From positions 992,001 to 1,056,000 of the forward strand of contig NZ_CP151767.2 of the NCBI RefSeq assembly GCF_038443705.2: 64,000 bases of DNA, written 5' to 3'. The DNA is from Yoonia sp. SS1-5. Lineage in GTDB: Bacteria > Pseudomonadota > Alphaproteobacteria > Rhodobacterales > Rhodobacteraceae. Below the pieces are notes generated by a model. The model was not told where the DNA came from. It did not search any database and worked only from the letters and a program-made list of their open reading frames with translations. The number at the start of each line of letters is the position of its first letter. Positions within the stretch are counted from its first letter, which is position 1. The position numbers were made by a program, and so were the translations under genes. Positions 1-9,048 of the stretch are shown here, one piece after another.

Positions 1-266
1 GTCGCGACCATCTGCGCTATATCCACCTGTCGGAATCCGACCGTGGTACGCCGGGCCAAGGCACCTGCGATTGGGACGAAATCTTTGCCACCCTCGCGGC
101 GATCAATTTCAAAGGCGGCCTTGCGATGGAAAGCTTTATCAACATGCCGCCCGAGATCGGCTATGGCCTGTCGGTCTGGCGCCCCGTGGCTGAAAGTGCC
201 GAAGAGGTCATCGGGCAAGGCCTGCCTTTCCTGCGCGGCAAAGCGCAGCAATATGGATTGATCTGA
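1..266 (+). CDS. Sugar-phosphate isomerase/epimerase-like protein, C-terminal part
   Basis: The last 87 codons of a gene that begins before the window; the frame starts at base 3 and ends at TGA 264-266. The fragment has a HLSESDRGTPGQG stretch followed by a WDEIF segment and AMESF. This matches the C-terminal half of xylose-isomerase-like TIM barrels of the D-tagatose/D-psicose 3-epimerase type, where a His near the first motif and the Glu of ESF contact metal and sugar. The next gene starts at the base after the stop, so the two are probably one transcript. The substrate cannot be told from this fragment. Confidence 0.75.
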   Translation, partial: RDHLRYIHLSESDRGTPGQGTCDWDEIFATLAAINFKGGLAMESFINMPPEIGYGLSVWRPVAESAEEVIGQGLPFLRGKAQQYGLI

Positions 267-1163
267 ATGGGCTATGACGACACGTGGGGCACGCAGGACG
301 CCTTTGACCGCTACGAGGCTGTGCGCCACCGGATGCCCGGCGCGCAGTTCCCGGATCAAACACAGAATTGTTCCGGGTTGGTCGAGATCGCAGATCACTT
401 TGATGCCTTCGTTCTGGACAGCTTTGGCGTGTTGAACGTGGGCGAAACAGCGATCGCGGGTGCGGTGGCGTGTATGCAAACGCTGCGCAGTAAGGGCAAG
501 CGCCTGATCGTGCTGACAAATGCCGCAAGCTACACCCGCGACGTTGCCGTCGAACGTTACCGCAGGCTTGGCTTTGATTTCATCGCTGACGAGGTCGTTT
601 CAAGCCGGGACGTGGCCGTGTCTCGATTGAATTCAGTTCTGCCAAACGGAAACTGGGGCGCGATTGCGGCCCCTGACGACCGGTTCGAAGACATCCCAGC
701 GCAGGTCGCCCATTGGACGGGGCAGGATGTTGACGGTTTTCTTCTGCTTTCCAGTGCGGCCCTGAATAACGATATGGTCGCGCGGCTTGCCGCCGCCTTG
801 GCAGAGCAGAACAAACCATTGGTCGTGGCAAACCCCGACTTGGTTGCGCCCCGTGAAACAGGCCTGAGCAAAGAACCCGGCTATTACGCGCATGCCTTGG
901 CAGATGACCTTGAAGTTGCGCCCGTATTCTTTGGGAAACCCTTCGGGAATGCGTATGAAGATGCCAAAAGCTGGCTTGCCGATATCGCGCCGCACCGCAT
1001 TGCGATGGTGGGCGACACGCTGCATACTGATATTCTGGGCGGCGCGGCGACAGGGTTCAAAACAATTCTTGTGCGCGATCACGGGCTATTTGCCGGACAT
1101 GCGACTGCACCATTTATCGAAAGCTCCGGTATCAGGCCCGATTTTTCCTGCGCTTCGATTTAA
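267..1163 (+). CDS. HAD-superfamily hydrolase, class IIA type
   Basis: A 298-residue protein. The first HAD motif is VLDSFGVLN near residues 49-57, with the nucleophile Asp51. The second Asp of the usual DxD is replaced by Phe, as in the TIGR01459-like class IIA branch, where an aromatic residue is usual there. The threonine motif is LTNAAS near residue 93, and the acidic motif GDTLHTD lies near residue 253. Length fits the class IIA family, so the C-terminus looks native although an IS starts 19 bases after the stop. It follows the preceding sugar-epimerase-like gene directly, so the substrate may be a sugar phosphate (inference). Confidence 0.8.
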   Translation: MGYDDTWGTQDAFDRYEAVRHRMPGAQFPDQTQNCSGLVEIADHFDAFVLDSFGVLNVGETAIAGAVACMQTLRSKGKRLIVLTNAASYTRDVAVERYRRLGFDFIADEVVSSRDVAVSRLNSVLPNGNWGAIAAPDDRFEDIPAQVAHWTGQDVDGFLLLSSAALNNDMVARLAAALAEQNKPLVVANPDLVAPRETGLSKEPGYYAHALADDLEVAPVFFGKPFGNAYEDAKSWLADIAPHRIAMVGDTLHTDILGGAATGFKTILVRDHGLFAGHATAPFIESSGIRPDFSCASI

Positions 1164-1175
1164 CCGGTATTTTCA

Positions 1176-1181
1176 ATTCAC
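1176..1181. repeat. Direct repeat flanking IS481 copy 1 (left copy; right copy 2363-2368)
   Basis: ATTCAC occurs here and again immediately after the right end of the IS at 2363-2368. This is the expected duplication of a 6-bp target. On the left, one extra base (T at 1182) separates the repeat from the TGT end of the element. Confidence 0.75.
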
Positions 1182-1182
1182 T

Positions 1183-2362
1183 TGTAAAACACACGACTTG
1201 ATCTGACATTTCTGCTCTTCTGGAGCGCAATCAAGGAGTGTCGATCAATGACAAGTATTCAAGAGAAGATCATCAAGCCGAAGCTGGGGCTGTTGGAACT
1301 GGCCAAACAGCTCGGAAGCGTGTCGCAGGCCTGCAAAGTGATGGGTTATTCGCGGGACAGCTTTTACCGGTTCAGAGAACTTTACGATCAGGGTGGCGAA
1401 GAAGCCCTGATGGATCTCAGCCGCCGCAAGCCGGTGATGAAAAACCGCGTGCCAGAACATGTCGAGAAGGCGGTCATCGAACTGGCCATCGACAACCCGG
1501 CTCTGGGTCAGAAACGGGCGTCGTGGGAGCTGCAGCAGAAAGGCATCATGGTGTCATCGTCGGGCGTCCGGTCGATCTGGCTGCGTAATGATCTGGAAAC
1601 CATGAAAAAGCGCCTCAAGGCCCTGGAGGCCCGTGCCGCCCAAGAGGGTATCTTGCTCACCGAGGATCAGTTGGCCGCGCTGGAAAAAGCCAAGGCCAAG
1701 AAAGAAGCCCATGGCGAGATCGAGAGCCACCACCCTGGCTATCTGGGCAGCCAGGACACCTATTATGTGGGCACAATGAAGGGCGTCGGACGCATTTATC
1801 AACAGACCTTTGTCGATACCTATGCCCGCGTGGCGATCTGCAAGCTCTACACTGAAAAGACGGCAATCACCGCGGCCGACTTGCTGAACGACCGCGTGAT
1901 CCCGTTCTTTGCAGAGCATGAGATCAGCCTGCTGCGCGTCCTGACAGACCGGGGCACGGAATACTGTGGCAAGGTCGAGAACCACGCCTACCAGCTTTAT
2001 CTGGCCGTCGAGGACGTGGACCACACCCGAACCAAGGCCAATTCTCCGCAAACAAACGGCATCTGCGAGCGGTTCCATCGCACCATCAAGGATGAGTTCT
2101 ACGACATCGCATTCCGCAAGAAACTGTATCGGTCAGTCGAAGAGTTGCAGGCCGATCTGGATGCGTGGCTGGCAAAGTACAACGAACAGCGGCCACATTC
2201 GGGACGTCACTGCTATGGCAAAACACCTATGCAGACCTTCCGCGAAACGCTACACATCGCTGTCGAGAAGACGATCAAAACGCACGACCAATCGGACAGT
2301 GCGCAACCCGTTCTCAGCGTCGCAAGCTGAGATGTCCGTCAGATCAAGTCTGAAGTTTTACA
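1183..2362 (+). mobile_element. IS481-family insertion sequence, copy 1 (1180 bp)
   Basis: The ends are TGTAAAAC...GTTTTACA. The terminal inverted repeats match over TGTAAAAC, then four unmatched bases, then GACTTGATCTGAC. One transposase gene fills the element. The TGT/ACA ends and the single DDE transposase of about 360 residues are typical of IS481. A copy with the same length and orientation lies at 40818-41997, and all reading frames of the two copies give the same translations. The element is intact and recent in appearance. Confidence 0.93.
1248..2330 (+). CDS. IS481-family transposase (copy 1)
   Basis: A 360-residue protein with an N-terminal helix-turn-helix region (about residues 12-45: lysine-rich start, then SVSQACKVMGYSRDSFYR). 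An integrase core follows, with candidate catalytic residues Asp170 (SQDTYYVG), Asp234 (LTDRGTEY) and Glu274 (GICERFHR). The tail YNEQRPHSG...KTPMQTF is the usual C-terminal block. It is full length with no frameshift. A 116-codon frame overlapping its start (1238-1588) is a shadow. Confidence 0.95.
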   Translation: MTSIQEKIIKPKLGLLELAKQLGSVSQACKVMGYSRDSFYRFRELYDQGGEEALMDLSRRKPVMKNRVPEHVEKAVIELAIDNPALGQKRASWELQQKGIMVSSSGVRSIWLRNDLETMKKRLKALEARAAQEGILLTEDQLAALEKAKAKKEAHGEIESHHPGYLGSQDTYYVGTMKGVGRIYQQTFVDTYARVAICKLYTEKTAITAADLLNDRVIPFFAEHEISLLRVLTDRGTEYCGKVENHAYQLYLAVEDVDHTRTKANSPQTNGICERFHRTIKDEFYDIAFRKKLYRSVEELQADLDAWLAKYNEQRPHSGRHCYGKTPMQTFRETLHIAVEKTIKTHDQSDSAQPVLSVAS

Positions 2363-2489
2363 ATTCACGAGAATTGCGGTTTCCCCGCGCGGGCAGACCG
2401 CAATATGAAAGTTTACAAACGCCCGATCCGCGCTCCAGTAAGTGATCCCGTACGCCGCCGCGGCGAACACACGGCCCGGGCCTTTCGCA

Positions 2490-2849
2490 TCAAGCGTCGA
2501 GCACTATCCCGAACTCTTGCCCGAAGGCTCGACAATAGGCGACCCAATCGTGAAACTCTTCGGTTGTAAAGACGTCGGGGCCTTTGGCCTCCCACTCGCC
2601 GGTTTTGCGGTCGATCATCGCCCATATGACGTTTTCGGGATCGGCTATCCCTTCTACCTCGGCCTGCATAATTGCGGCCTCTGCCCAGCGTCGGGTGGCA
2701 ATCAAAAGCTTTTCGACGGCATCGTCCGATCTGACCCATTGGGCAGCATTTTGATGGATCGCCGCACATTCAGCCATGCTTTCACTATAAGACTGCGCCG
2801 CTGCCGGCGCGGCGAGCATGCCAGCCAGAATGATCCATGTCGTTCTCAT
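2490..2849 (-). CDS. Small exported protein of unknown function
   Basis: A 119-residue protein with a clear Sec signal peptide (MRTTWIILAGMLAAPAAAQ, cleavage probably after AAAQ). The mature part is acidic and Trp-rich, with Cys near residues 28 and 106 that could form a disulfide in the periplasm. It starts 9 bases after the rnj stop and is the last gene of the leftward nuo-birA-coaX-rnj run. I do not recognise the family. Confidence 0.75.
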   Translation of the reverse strand: MRTTWIILAGMLAAPAAAQSYSESMAECAAIHQNAAQWVRSDDAVEKLLIATRRWAEAAIMQAEVEGIADPENVIWAMIDRKTGEWEAKGPDVFTTEEFHDWVAYCRAFGQEFGIVLDA

Positions 2850-2858
2850 CCGACGCCT

Positions 2859-4523
2859 CTACCCCAACCGGCTGACAATCACGGTCACCTCGGGTTTCTT
2901 GCCAATCTCGGCCTGGGCAGACCGGCGCGCAATCGTCTTGAGCTCTTTTTCCAACTTCACCTCGTCGCGCAATGTCTTGCCATTCGCACGGTTCACGAAT
3001 TGGCTCAGGTCTTCCTCGACAACCTCGACCAAAGCGGCGTTGGAATTTCCCGTCTCTGCCAGCCCGGAAATCTCGACCCATGGATCACCTAGCGGGTCGC
3101 CATCCTCATCAATGATCAGCGTCACGATCATATGCCCGTTCAGCGCCATGCGGATCCGGTCGCGCACGATGCCGTCCATGGCGCCGACCTGCACCGACCC
3201 GTCCAGATAGGTGCGGCCGGTGTCGATATATTCCGCCACGGTCGGTTGGTTGCCGGACAGATCAATCATCATGCCATTGACGACGACGATCCCTGTCAGC
3301 CCGCCCGCATTGCCAAGTTTCACATGCTCGCGCAGATGCCGGTGTTCGCCATGCATGGGGATCAGGATTTGCGGCTTTACAATCTGGTGCATGGTTTGCA
3401 GATCGGGCCGGTTTGCATGGCCCGAGACGTGATATTTGCCGCCCGCATCGTCAATCACGTCGACGCCCAGCTCGGACAATTGGTTCATGATCCGGATCAC
3501 GCCCCGTTCGTTCCCCGGAATGGTCTTGGAGGAAAACAGGAACGTATCCCCCTCTTTCAACTTCAGCCCCAGATAGGATCCTTGCGCCAATTGCGCCGAT
3601 GCAGCCCGCCTTTCCCCCTGCGAGCCGGTCACCAGCAGCATCAGGTTCTCGCGCGGAATATTCAGCGCATCTTCGGGTGAGACGACGGCCGGAAAACCGC
3701 TCAGAATGCCCACATCAGTTGCCGCTTCAACCATCCGCCGCATGGCCCGACCCAACAAAACAACGGACCGATCCGCCTTTTGTGCCGCAATGGCCAGTGT
3801 CTTGAGCCGGGCAATATTCGACGCAAAGGTGGTGGCCACGACCATCCCGGTCGCATCCTTCATCATCTCGGCAATTGCGTCGCCAATCGTGCTTTCCGAC
3901 CGGCCGGGATCGGGCGAGAACACATTGGTGCTGTCGCAGATCAACGCCTTGACCCCATCCTTTGATATCTCTTCCCAGAGACCCTTATCCCATGGATCAC
4001 CAACCACGGGGGTCTCATCAATCTTGAAATCGCCCGAGTGAATGATCCGCCCATCTGGGCTGTCGATCACCAATCCCGCACTTTCCGGGATCGAATGGCT
4101 GATCGGGACGTAAGAGACCTTGAACGGCCCACATGCGATGACATGTGGATAGACATCGACAACGGTCACCACCCCCTCTGGCTGGCCATGTTCGCCCAGC
4201 TTCCGGCGCGCGATATTGGCCGTGAACGGCCGGGCATAGACAGGTGCCCCCAACTGTTCCCAATAGTGCCCGATCGCGCCAACATGGTCTTCATGCGCGT
4301 GGGTGATGAAAATCCCGTCAATCTGTGCCTTCCGCTCGCGAAGCCAGGCAATATCCGGCAGGATCAGATCGACCCCCGGGGTCCCGTCCATATCAGGGAA
4401 TGTCACACCCAGATCGACCACGATCAGCCGTTCTTTGCCAGCTGCGCCATAGCCATAGACATAGGCGTTCATCCCGATTTCCCCGGCGCCGCCAAGGGGA
4501 AGGTAGATCAGCCGGTCACTCAT
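2859..4523 (-). CDS. rnj: Ribonuclease J
   Basis: A 554-residue metallo-beta-lactamase/beta-CASP nuclease that acts in mRNA turnover and rRNA processing as a 5'-3' exo- and endonuclease. Seen: GGAGEIGMN at the start, the zinc site HAHEDH at residues 75-80, ISHSIPES and SGDFK downstream, VTGSQGE in the beta-CASP part, SGHA, and the late PMHGEHRH histidines. Length is normal for the alphaproteobacterial form. Its ATG overlaps the coaX stop by four bases (ATGA). The order birA-coaX-rnj behind nuoN is common in Rhodobacterales. Confidence 0.96.
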   Translation of the reverse strand: MSDRLIYLPLGGAGEIGMNAYVYGYGAAGKERLIVVDLGVTFPDMDGTPGVDLILPDIAWLRERKAQIDGIFITHAHEDHVGAIGHYWEQLGAPVYARPFTANIARRKLGEHGQPEGVVTVVDVYPHVIACGPFKVSYVPISHSIPESAGLVIDSPDGRIIHSGDFKIDETPVVGDPWDKGLWEEISKDGVKALICDSTNVFSPDPGRSESTIGDAIAEMMKDATGMVVATTFASNIARLKTLAIAAQKADRSVVLLGRAMRRMVEAATDVGILSGFPAVVSPEDALNIPRENLMLLVTGSQGERRAASAQLAQGSYLGLKLKEGDTFLFSSKTIPGNERGVIRIMNQLSELGVDVIDDAGGKYHVSGHANRPDLQTMHQIVKPQILIPMHGEHRHLREHVKLGNAGGLTGIVVVNGMMIDLSGNQPTVAEYIDTGRTYLDGSVQVGAMDGIVRDRIRMALNGHMIVTLIIDEDGDPLGDPWVEISGLAETGNSNAALVEVVEEDLSQFVNRANGKTLRDEVKLEKELKTIARRSAQAEIGKKPEVTVIVSRLG

Positions 4524-5293
4524 GCATTGTCCTTGTTATACTGGTGGATGACGGTCAGACCGTGCATCGTCAAATCATCTTCGAAAGCGTCAAAAAGGGT
4601 CTCTGCCTGCTGAAAGAGCGGGGCCAGCCCACCGGTCGAGATGACCTGCATCGCAACACCCCTTTCGGCTTTGATCCGCGCGCATATCTCACGCACGAGC
4701 CCGATGTAACCCCAAAAAACGCCCGATTGCATACAGGCAACAGTGTTGGTCCCCACAACCGCCTGTGGTTTGGAAATATCCACATGCGGCAGTGCGGCCG
4801 CGGCATTGTGAAGCGCCTCCAGCGACAGGTTCACGCCGGGTGCAATGACCCCGCCCACATAGGCCCCGTCATGGGCCACCACATCAAATGTCGTGGCTGT
4901 TCCAAAATCGACGACAATCAGGTCCCCACCATGCCGGTCAAACGCCCCGGCTGTGTTCACCAGTCTGTCCGGCCCGACCTGCGTGCCTTCGTCCACACGC
5001 GGCGCCTTTGGCAGCAGGCAATCGGGCTTGCCCACCACAAGCGGGCGGCAGTTATAGTACCGGTCCGCAAATACCCGCAGGTTAAACACGACCCGTGGCA
5101 CGGTCGAGCTGACAATCACCTCGTCGATATGCACATCCAGGTTCTGGAACCGCATCAGGGTGGACAGCCAGACATAGTATTGATCTGCCGTGCGCTGCCA
5201 TTCGGTGCTGGTCCGCCATGTGGCCAGAAACTGCTGTCCGTCCCAGATCGAAAAGACAGTATTTGTATTGCCGCAATCAATGGCCAAAAGCAT
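4520..5293 (-). CDS. coaX: Type III pantothenate kinase
   Basis: A 257-residue ASKHA-fold kinase for the first step of coenzyme A synthesis (pantothenate to 4'-phosphopantothenate). Seen: the phosphate loop DCGNTNTVF at residues 5-13, VGPDRL in the middle, the DFGTATTFD adenosine/metal motif and GGVIAPG. I chose the ATG giving MLLAIDCGN, the normal CoaX start; the frame is open for 14 codons further upstream without family support. The gene overlaps rnj by four bases and starts 10 bases after the birA stop. Confidence 0.95.
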   Translation of the reverse strand: MLLAIDCGNTNTVFSIWDGQQFLATWRTSTEWQRTADQYYVWLSTLMRFQNLDVHIDEVIVSSTVPRVVFNLRVFADRYYNCRPLVVGKPDCLLPKAPRVDEGTQVGPDRLVNTAGAFDRHGGDLIVVDFGTATTFDVVAHDGAYVGGVIAPGVNLSLEALHNAAAALPHVDISKPQAVVGTNTVACMQSGVFWGYIGLVREICARIKAERGVAMQVISTGGLAPLFQQAETLFDAFEDDLTMHGLTVIHQYNKDNA

Positions 5294-5303
5294 GGGCGTC
5301 CCC

Positions 5304-6059
5304 CTAGAAAAACACGTCGGCAGCAGCGATGGCACAAGGGCCGGTGCCCGTGATCAGGACCAGATTGCCGTCCTTGTCGATTGTATCAAAGATCCCGGTG
5401 ACATCCTTGGTGCCGGTGCGTGCTGTGATCACATCCCCCAGACGGGCCGCATTCGCCAGCCAATCGTCGCGGATCCGTTCAAACCCGAAATGGCGCAGCT
5501 TGTCTTCCTGGGTGGCATAGGCATCGGCGAGGATGGTCAGAAAATCCTCTGGGTCGACTTCCCATCCGCCAGCGGCCATCAGGCTGGTGGGGGCAAAGCT
5601 TGCCTCGGTCACGCCTTCGGGCACGTGCCGCAGGTTGACCCCGATACCGACTGACAGCCAGTCCACGAATGGCCCCTGCCCGCTGCTTTCCAGCAAGATG
5701 CCTGCAACCTTGCCCCCGGACAAAAGCACATCATTGGGCCATTTCAGCGCCAGCTTTTCAGCCGGTACATAAATCGCCAGCGCCTGATAAAGCGCATTGG
5801 CTGCCAGAAATGACCGCTTGGCCGCCTCGGCCGGGGTAGCACCGGGATTGAACACCAGCGTCGCATTCAGATTGCCCGACGGTACGACCCAAGGCCTGCC
5901 CCGCCTGCCCCGCGCTGCGGTCTGGGTCTTGGCCATGATCCAGGTTGGTTTCGTGATACTGTCTGCCCGGCGCGCCGCCTCGGACATGGTGCTGTCGACG
6001 CTGTCCAGAACGACGCGCGCGTAGCCCTCGGGCCAATGCCCGTGAGCGCTAGTTGACAA
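5304..6059 (-). CDS. birA: Biotin--[acetyl-CoA-carboxylase] ligase, no DNA-binding domain
   Basis: A ligase of about 251 residues that loads biotin on carboxylases; LiuD encoded in this window is a likely substrate. Seen: DSTMSEA, the adenylate loop [15 protein letters not shown] and GGKVAGIL. There is no N-terminal winged helix, so it is the monofunctional type and should not repress biotin genes. No ATG fits. The best start is a TTG at 6059-6057 inside the nuoN 3' end, giving an 11-base overlap; the open frame to 6134 has no family similarity. The start is uncertain by a few codons. Confidence 0.9.
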   Translation of the reverse strand: MSTSAHGHWPEGYARVVLDSVDSTMSEAARRADSITKPTWIMAKTQTAARGRRGRPWVVPSGNLNATLVFNPGATPAEAAKRSFLAANALYQALAIYVPAEKLALKWPNDVLLSGGKVAGILLESSGQGPFVDWLSVGIGVNLRHVPEGVTEASFAPTSLMAAGGWEVDPEDFLTILADAYATQEDKLRHFGFERIRDDWLANAARLGDVITARTGTKDVTGIFDTIDKDGNLVLITGTGPCAIAAADVFF

Positions 6060-7494
6060 GCGTCGCCGCCGCGGCTTCGGCAATGACTTCGATGCCGAAC
6101 AGGTTGACACCGGGCAGCCAGGCCAGGCCGACAATGATGCCCGTCAGCACCGCCGCAATCCACAAAACCGGGGCCGGTTTGCCATCAAGCGCATCACTGT
6201 CTTCGCCGAAATACATGTAGTAGACGATCCGCAGATAATAGAACGCGCCAATCACCGATGCGATCACGCCCGCGACCGCCAACCAGGCAAGGCCACCTTC
6301 ATACGCAGCGCGCAACACATAAAACTTGCCAAAGAAGCCCAACAGCGGCGGCACACCGGCCAGACTGAACATGAATACCAGCATGATCAGCGCCATCAGC
6401 GGCTGCTTTTTGGAATAGGATTTGAGGGCTGTGATATTCGTCACTGGCCGGCCGTCCTTTTCCATGGTCAGGATCAGCGCAAAGGTGCCCACGTTCATGG
6501 TCACATAAATCGCCATATAGATCAGCATGGCCTGCACGCCAAAGGCAGTCCCGGCCGCCAGCCCCATCAGGGCAAATCCCATATGCGCAATGGATGAATA
6601 GGCCATCAGGCGCTTGATATCGGTCTGCCCAATGGCGGCAATCGCGCCGAGGAACATGGACACAACAGCAAGGAAGGCGACAATCTGCTGCCAATCGCCA
6701 ATGATGCCGCCAAAGGCGTCATGGGCAACACGAGCGAAAAGCGCCATCGCAGCCACTTTCGGCGCGGTGGCAAAGAATGCAGTGACCGGGGTGGGCGAGC
6801 CTTCATACACATCTGGCGTCCACATATGGAACGGCGCGGCAGAGACCTTGAAGGCAAAGCCCGCAAACAGGAATACAAGCCCGAACAACAACCCCAGTGA
6901 CGGATCGGTCGCGGTCGCCTCGATGATCCCCGAGAACAGCGTTGTCCCGGAATAGCCGTAGGTCAGCGACGCACCATAGAGCAACAGGCCCGAGGACAGC
7001 GCGCCAAGCACAAAGTACTTCAACCCCGCCTCGGTCGATTTCACGCTGTCGCGGCGCAAGGATGCAACGACATAAAGCGCCAGCGACTGCAGTTCCAACC
7101 CCATATAAAGCGCCATCAGATCACCGGCCGAGACCATGACCATCATACCGACCACGGCCAATGCCACCAGCAGCGGATATTCAAAGCGCAGAAGACCCCG
7201 CCGCTGCATATAGCCTTCGGACATCAGCAACACGGCAGCCGCCGACAGCAGGATCGTGATCTTGGCAAACCGGGCAAAGCCATCATCATGGAACATACCG
7301 CCAAAGGCGATATTCGTCCCGTTCCCGTTCATGCCGATCCAGACAGCGATCAGCACAAAAAGCCCTGAGGTGGCCCATGTCAGCAGCGGCGCAGCCCCGT
7401 CCTTGGTCGTGTAAACGGCCCCGATCAGCGCCAGCATCGCGTAAAGCGACAGCACGATTTCGGGCATGACGATTGAGATATCAGCAGAGATCAT
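6049..7494 (-). CDS. nuoN: NADH-quinone oxidoreductase subunit N
   Basis: A 481-residue antiporter-like subunit of the membrane arm of complex I, with about 14 hydrophobic segments and the proton-antiporter core ([12 protein letters not shown] block near the middle, preceded by DIKRLMAYS). Normal length. It is last of the nuo genes, 12 bases after nuoM, and its 3' end overlaps the birA start. Confidence 0.97.
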   Translation of the reverse strand: MISADISIVMPEIVLSLYAMLALIGAVYTTKDGAAPLLTWATSGLFVLIAVWIGMNGNGTNIAFGGMFHDDGFARFAKITILLSAAAVLLMSEGYMQRRGLLRFEYPLLVALAVVGMMVMVSAGDLMALYMGLELQSLALYVVASLRRDSVKSTEAGLKYFVLGALSSGLLLYGASLTYGYSGTTLFSGIIEATATDPSLGLLFGLVFLFAGFAFKVSAAPFHMWTPDVYEGSPTPVTAFFATAPKVAAMALFARVAHDAFGGIIGDWQQIVAFLAVVSMFLGAIAAIGQTDIKRLMAYSSIAHMGFALMGLAAGTAFGVQAMLIYMAIYVTMNVGTFALILTMEKDGRPVTNITALKSYSKKQPLMALIMLVFMFSLAGVPPLLGFFGKFYVLRAAYEGGLAWLAVAGVIASVIGAFYYLRIVYYMYFGEDSDALDGKPAPVLWIAAVLTGIIVGLAWLPGVNLFGIEVIAEAAAATLVN

Positions 7495-7506
7495 GTCAGC
7501 CGTTCC

Positions 7507-9048
7507 TTAGTTCGATGCAAACTGCGTTGCGGCCTCAAAGGTCGCAAGCGCTGTTTCATAGTTGCCCACCAGCGCCGCAACGCTGGGGCCGATAATATCG
7601 AGGACAAGCGCCGGGTAGACACCCAGCAGCAGCGTCATCACAACCAAAGGCGCAAAGATCACACGCTCGCGCGTTGTCATGTCCTTGATGGTTTTCAGGC
7701 TTTCCTTGATCAGGTCACCCATGACCACCCGGCGATACAGCCACAGCGCATAGGCCGCCGACAGGATCACGCCAGAGGTTGCAATCACGGCCACCCAGGT
7801 GTTCACCTGGAAGATGCCCATCAGCGTCAGGAATTCACCGATAAAACCAGATGTGCCCGGCAGGCCAACATTGGCCATCGTGAAGAACATGAAGATCAGC
7901 GCATAGGCCGGCATCCGGTTGACCAACCCACCATAGGCATCAATCTCGCGCGTATGCATCCGGTCGTAGATCACGCCGACGCAGAGGAACAACGCGCCCG
8001 AGATAAAGCCGTGGCTGATCATCTGGAAAATCGCCCCGTCGATGCCTTGCTGGTTCACCGCAAAGATCCCCATGGTCACGTAGCCCATGTGGGCGACCGA
8101 GGAATAAGCAATGAGCTTTTTCATGTCTTCTTGGACGAGTGCGACCAGAGACGTGTAAACAATGGCAATGGCTGACAGCCACAGAACCAGTGGCCCCATC
8201 ACCTCTGACCCGACAGGGAACATCGGCAGGCTGAACCGCAGGAAGCCATAGCCGCCCATTTTCAACAGGATCGCGGCCAGCACGACCGATCCGGCAGTTG
8301 GGGCCTGCACGTGCGCATCAGGCAGCCACGTATGGACTGGCCACATTGGCATCTTGACGGCAAAGCTTGCAAAAAACGCGAGCCATAGCAGCGTCTGCAT
8401 CCCGCCCACAATCTGCACGCCAAGCACATTGAAGTTCTCGGTCCCAAAGGTGTGGGTCATCAGTGTCGGAATATCTGTCGTCCCCGCATCAGCAAACATG
8501 GCGACCATGGCCACCAGCATCAGGACAGAGCCGAGGAAGGTATAAAGGAAGAACTTGAAGGACGCATAAATCCGATTCTTGCCGCCCCAAATACCGATGA
8601 TCAGGAACATCGGGATCAGACCCGCCTCAAAGAACAGATAGAACAGCACCAGATCCAGCGCCATGAACACGCCCAGCATCAGCGTCTCAAGCAGCAGGAA
8701 CGCGATCATGTATTCCTTGACCCGGGTCGTTACATCCCAGCAGGCGGCGATGACCAGCGGCATCAGGAAGGTGGTCAGCATCACAAACAGGATCGAAATG
8801 CCATCGACACCCATCTTGTACTGCAAGCCCAGCAGCCATGCGCGGGTTTCGACCATCTGAAAACCCGTATCCGCCGGGTTGAAGTTGGACAGGATGAACA
8901 GCGAGGTGACGAAAGTCACGACGGTGGTCACCAAGGCCACCCATTTCGCATTCCGCTGTGCGGCAGGATCATCGCCGCGCAGGAAGATCGCCAAAATGAC
9001 GGCCCCGATCAGCGGGATAAAGGTGGTGAGTGAAAGGATGTTGCCCAT
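7507..9048 (-). CDS. nuoM: NADH-quinone oxidoreductase subunit M
   Basis: A 513-residue antiporter-like, proton-translocating subunit. Seen: the core lysine/histidine region [26 protein letters not shown] and a long run of transmembrane helices. The ATG shares one base with the nuoL stop (TGATG), so translation of the two is probably coupled. Normal length for the family. Confidence 0.97.
   Translation of the reverse strand: MGNILSLTTFIPLIGAVILAIFLRGDDPAAQRNAKWVALVTTVVTFVTSLFILSNFNPADTGFQMVETRAWLLGLQYKMGVDGISILFVMLTTFLMPLVIAACWDVTTRVKEYMIAFLLLETLMLGVFMALDLVLFYLFFEAGLIPMFLIIGIWGGKNRIYASFKFFLYTFLGSVLMLVAMVAMFADAGTTDIPTLMTHTFGTENFNVLGVQIVGGMQTLLWLAFFASFAVKMPMWPVHTWLPDAHVQAPTAGSVVLAAILLKMGGYGFLRFSLPMFPVGSEVMGPLVLWLSAIAIVYTSLVALVQEDMKKLIAYSSVAHMGYVTMGIFAVNQQGIDGAIFQMISHGFISGALFLCVGVIYDRMHTREIDAYGGLVNRMPAYALIFMFFTMANVGLPGTSGFIGEFLTLMGIFQVNTWVAVIATSGVILSAAYALWLYRRVVMGDLIKESLKTIKDMTTRERVIFAPLVVMTLLLGVYPALVLDIIGPSVAALVGNYETALATFEAATQFASN

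Noticed and set aside
1238..1588. Second open frame at the start of the IS (also 40873-41223)
   Set aside because: IS481 elements encode one transposase without frameshifting; this frame is Arg/Gly/Gln-rich without motifs.
4325..5353. 342-codon + strand frame opposite coaX and rnj
   Set aside because: Shadow; coaX on the other strand has all motifs and a normal length.
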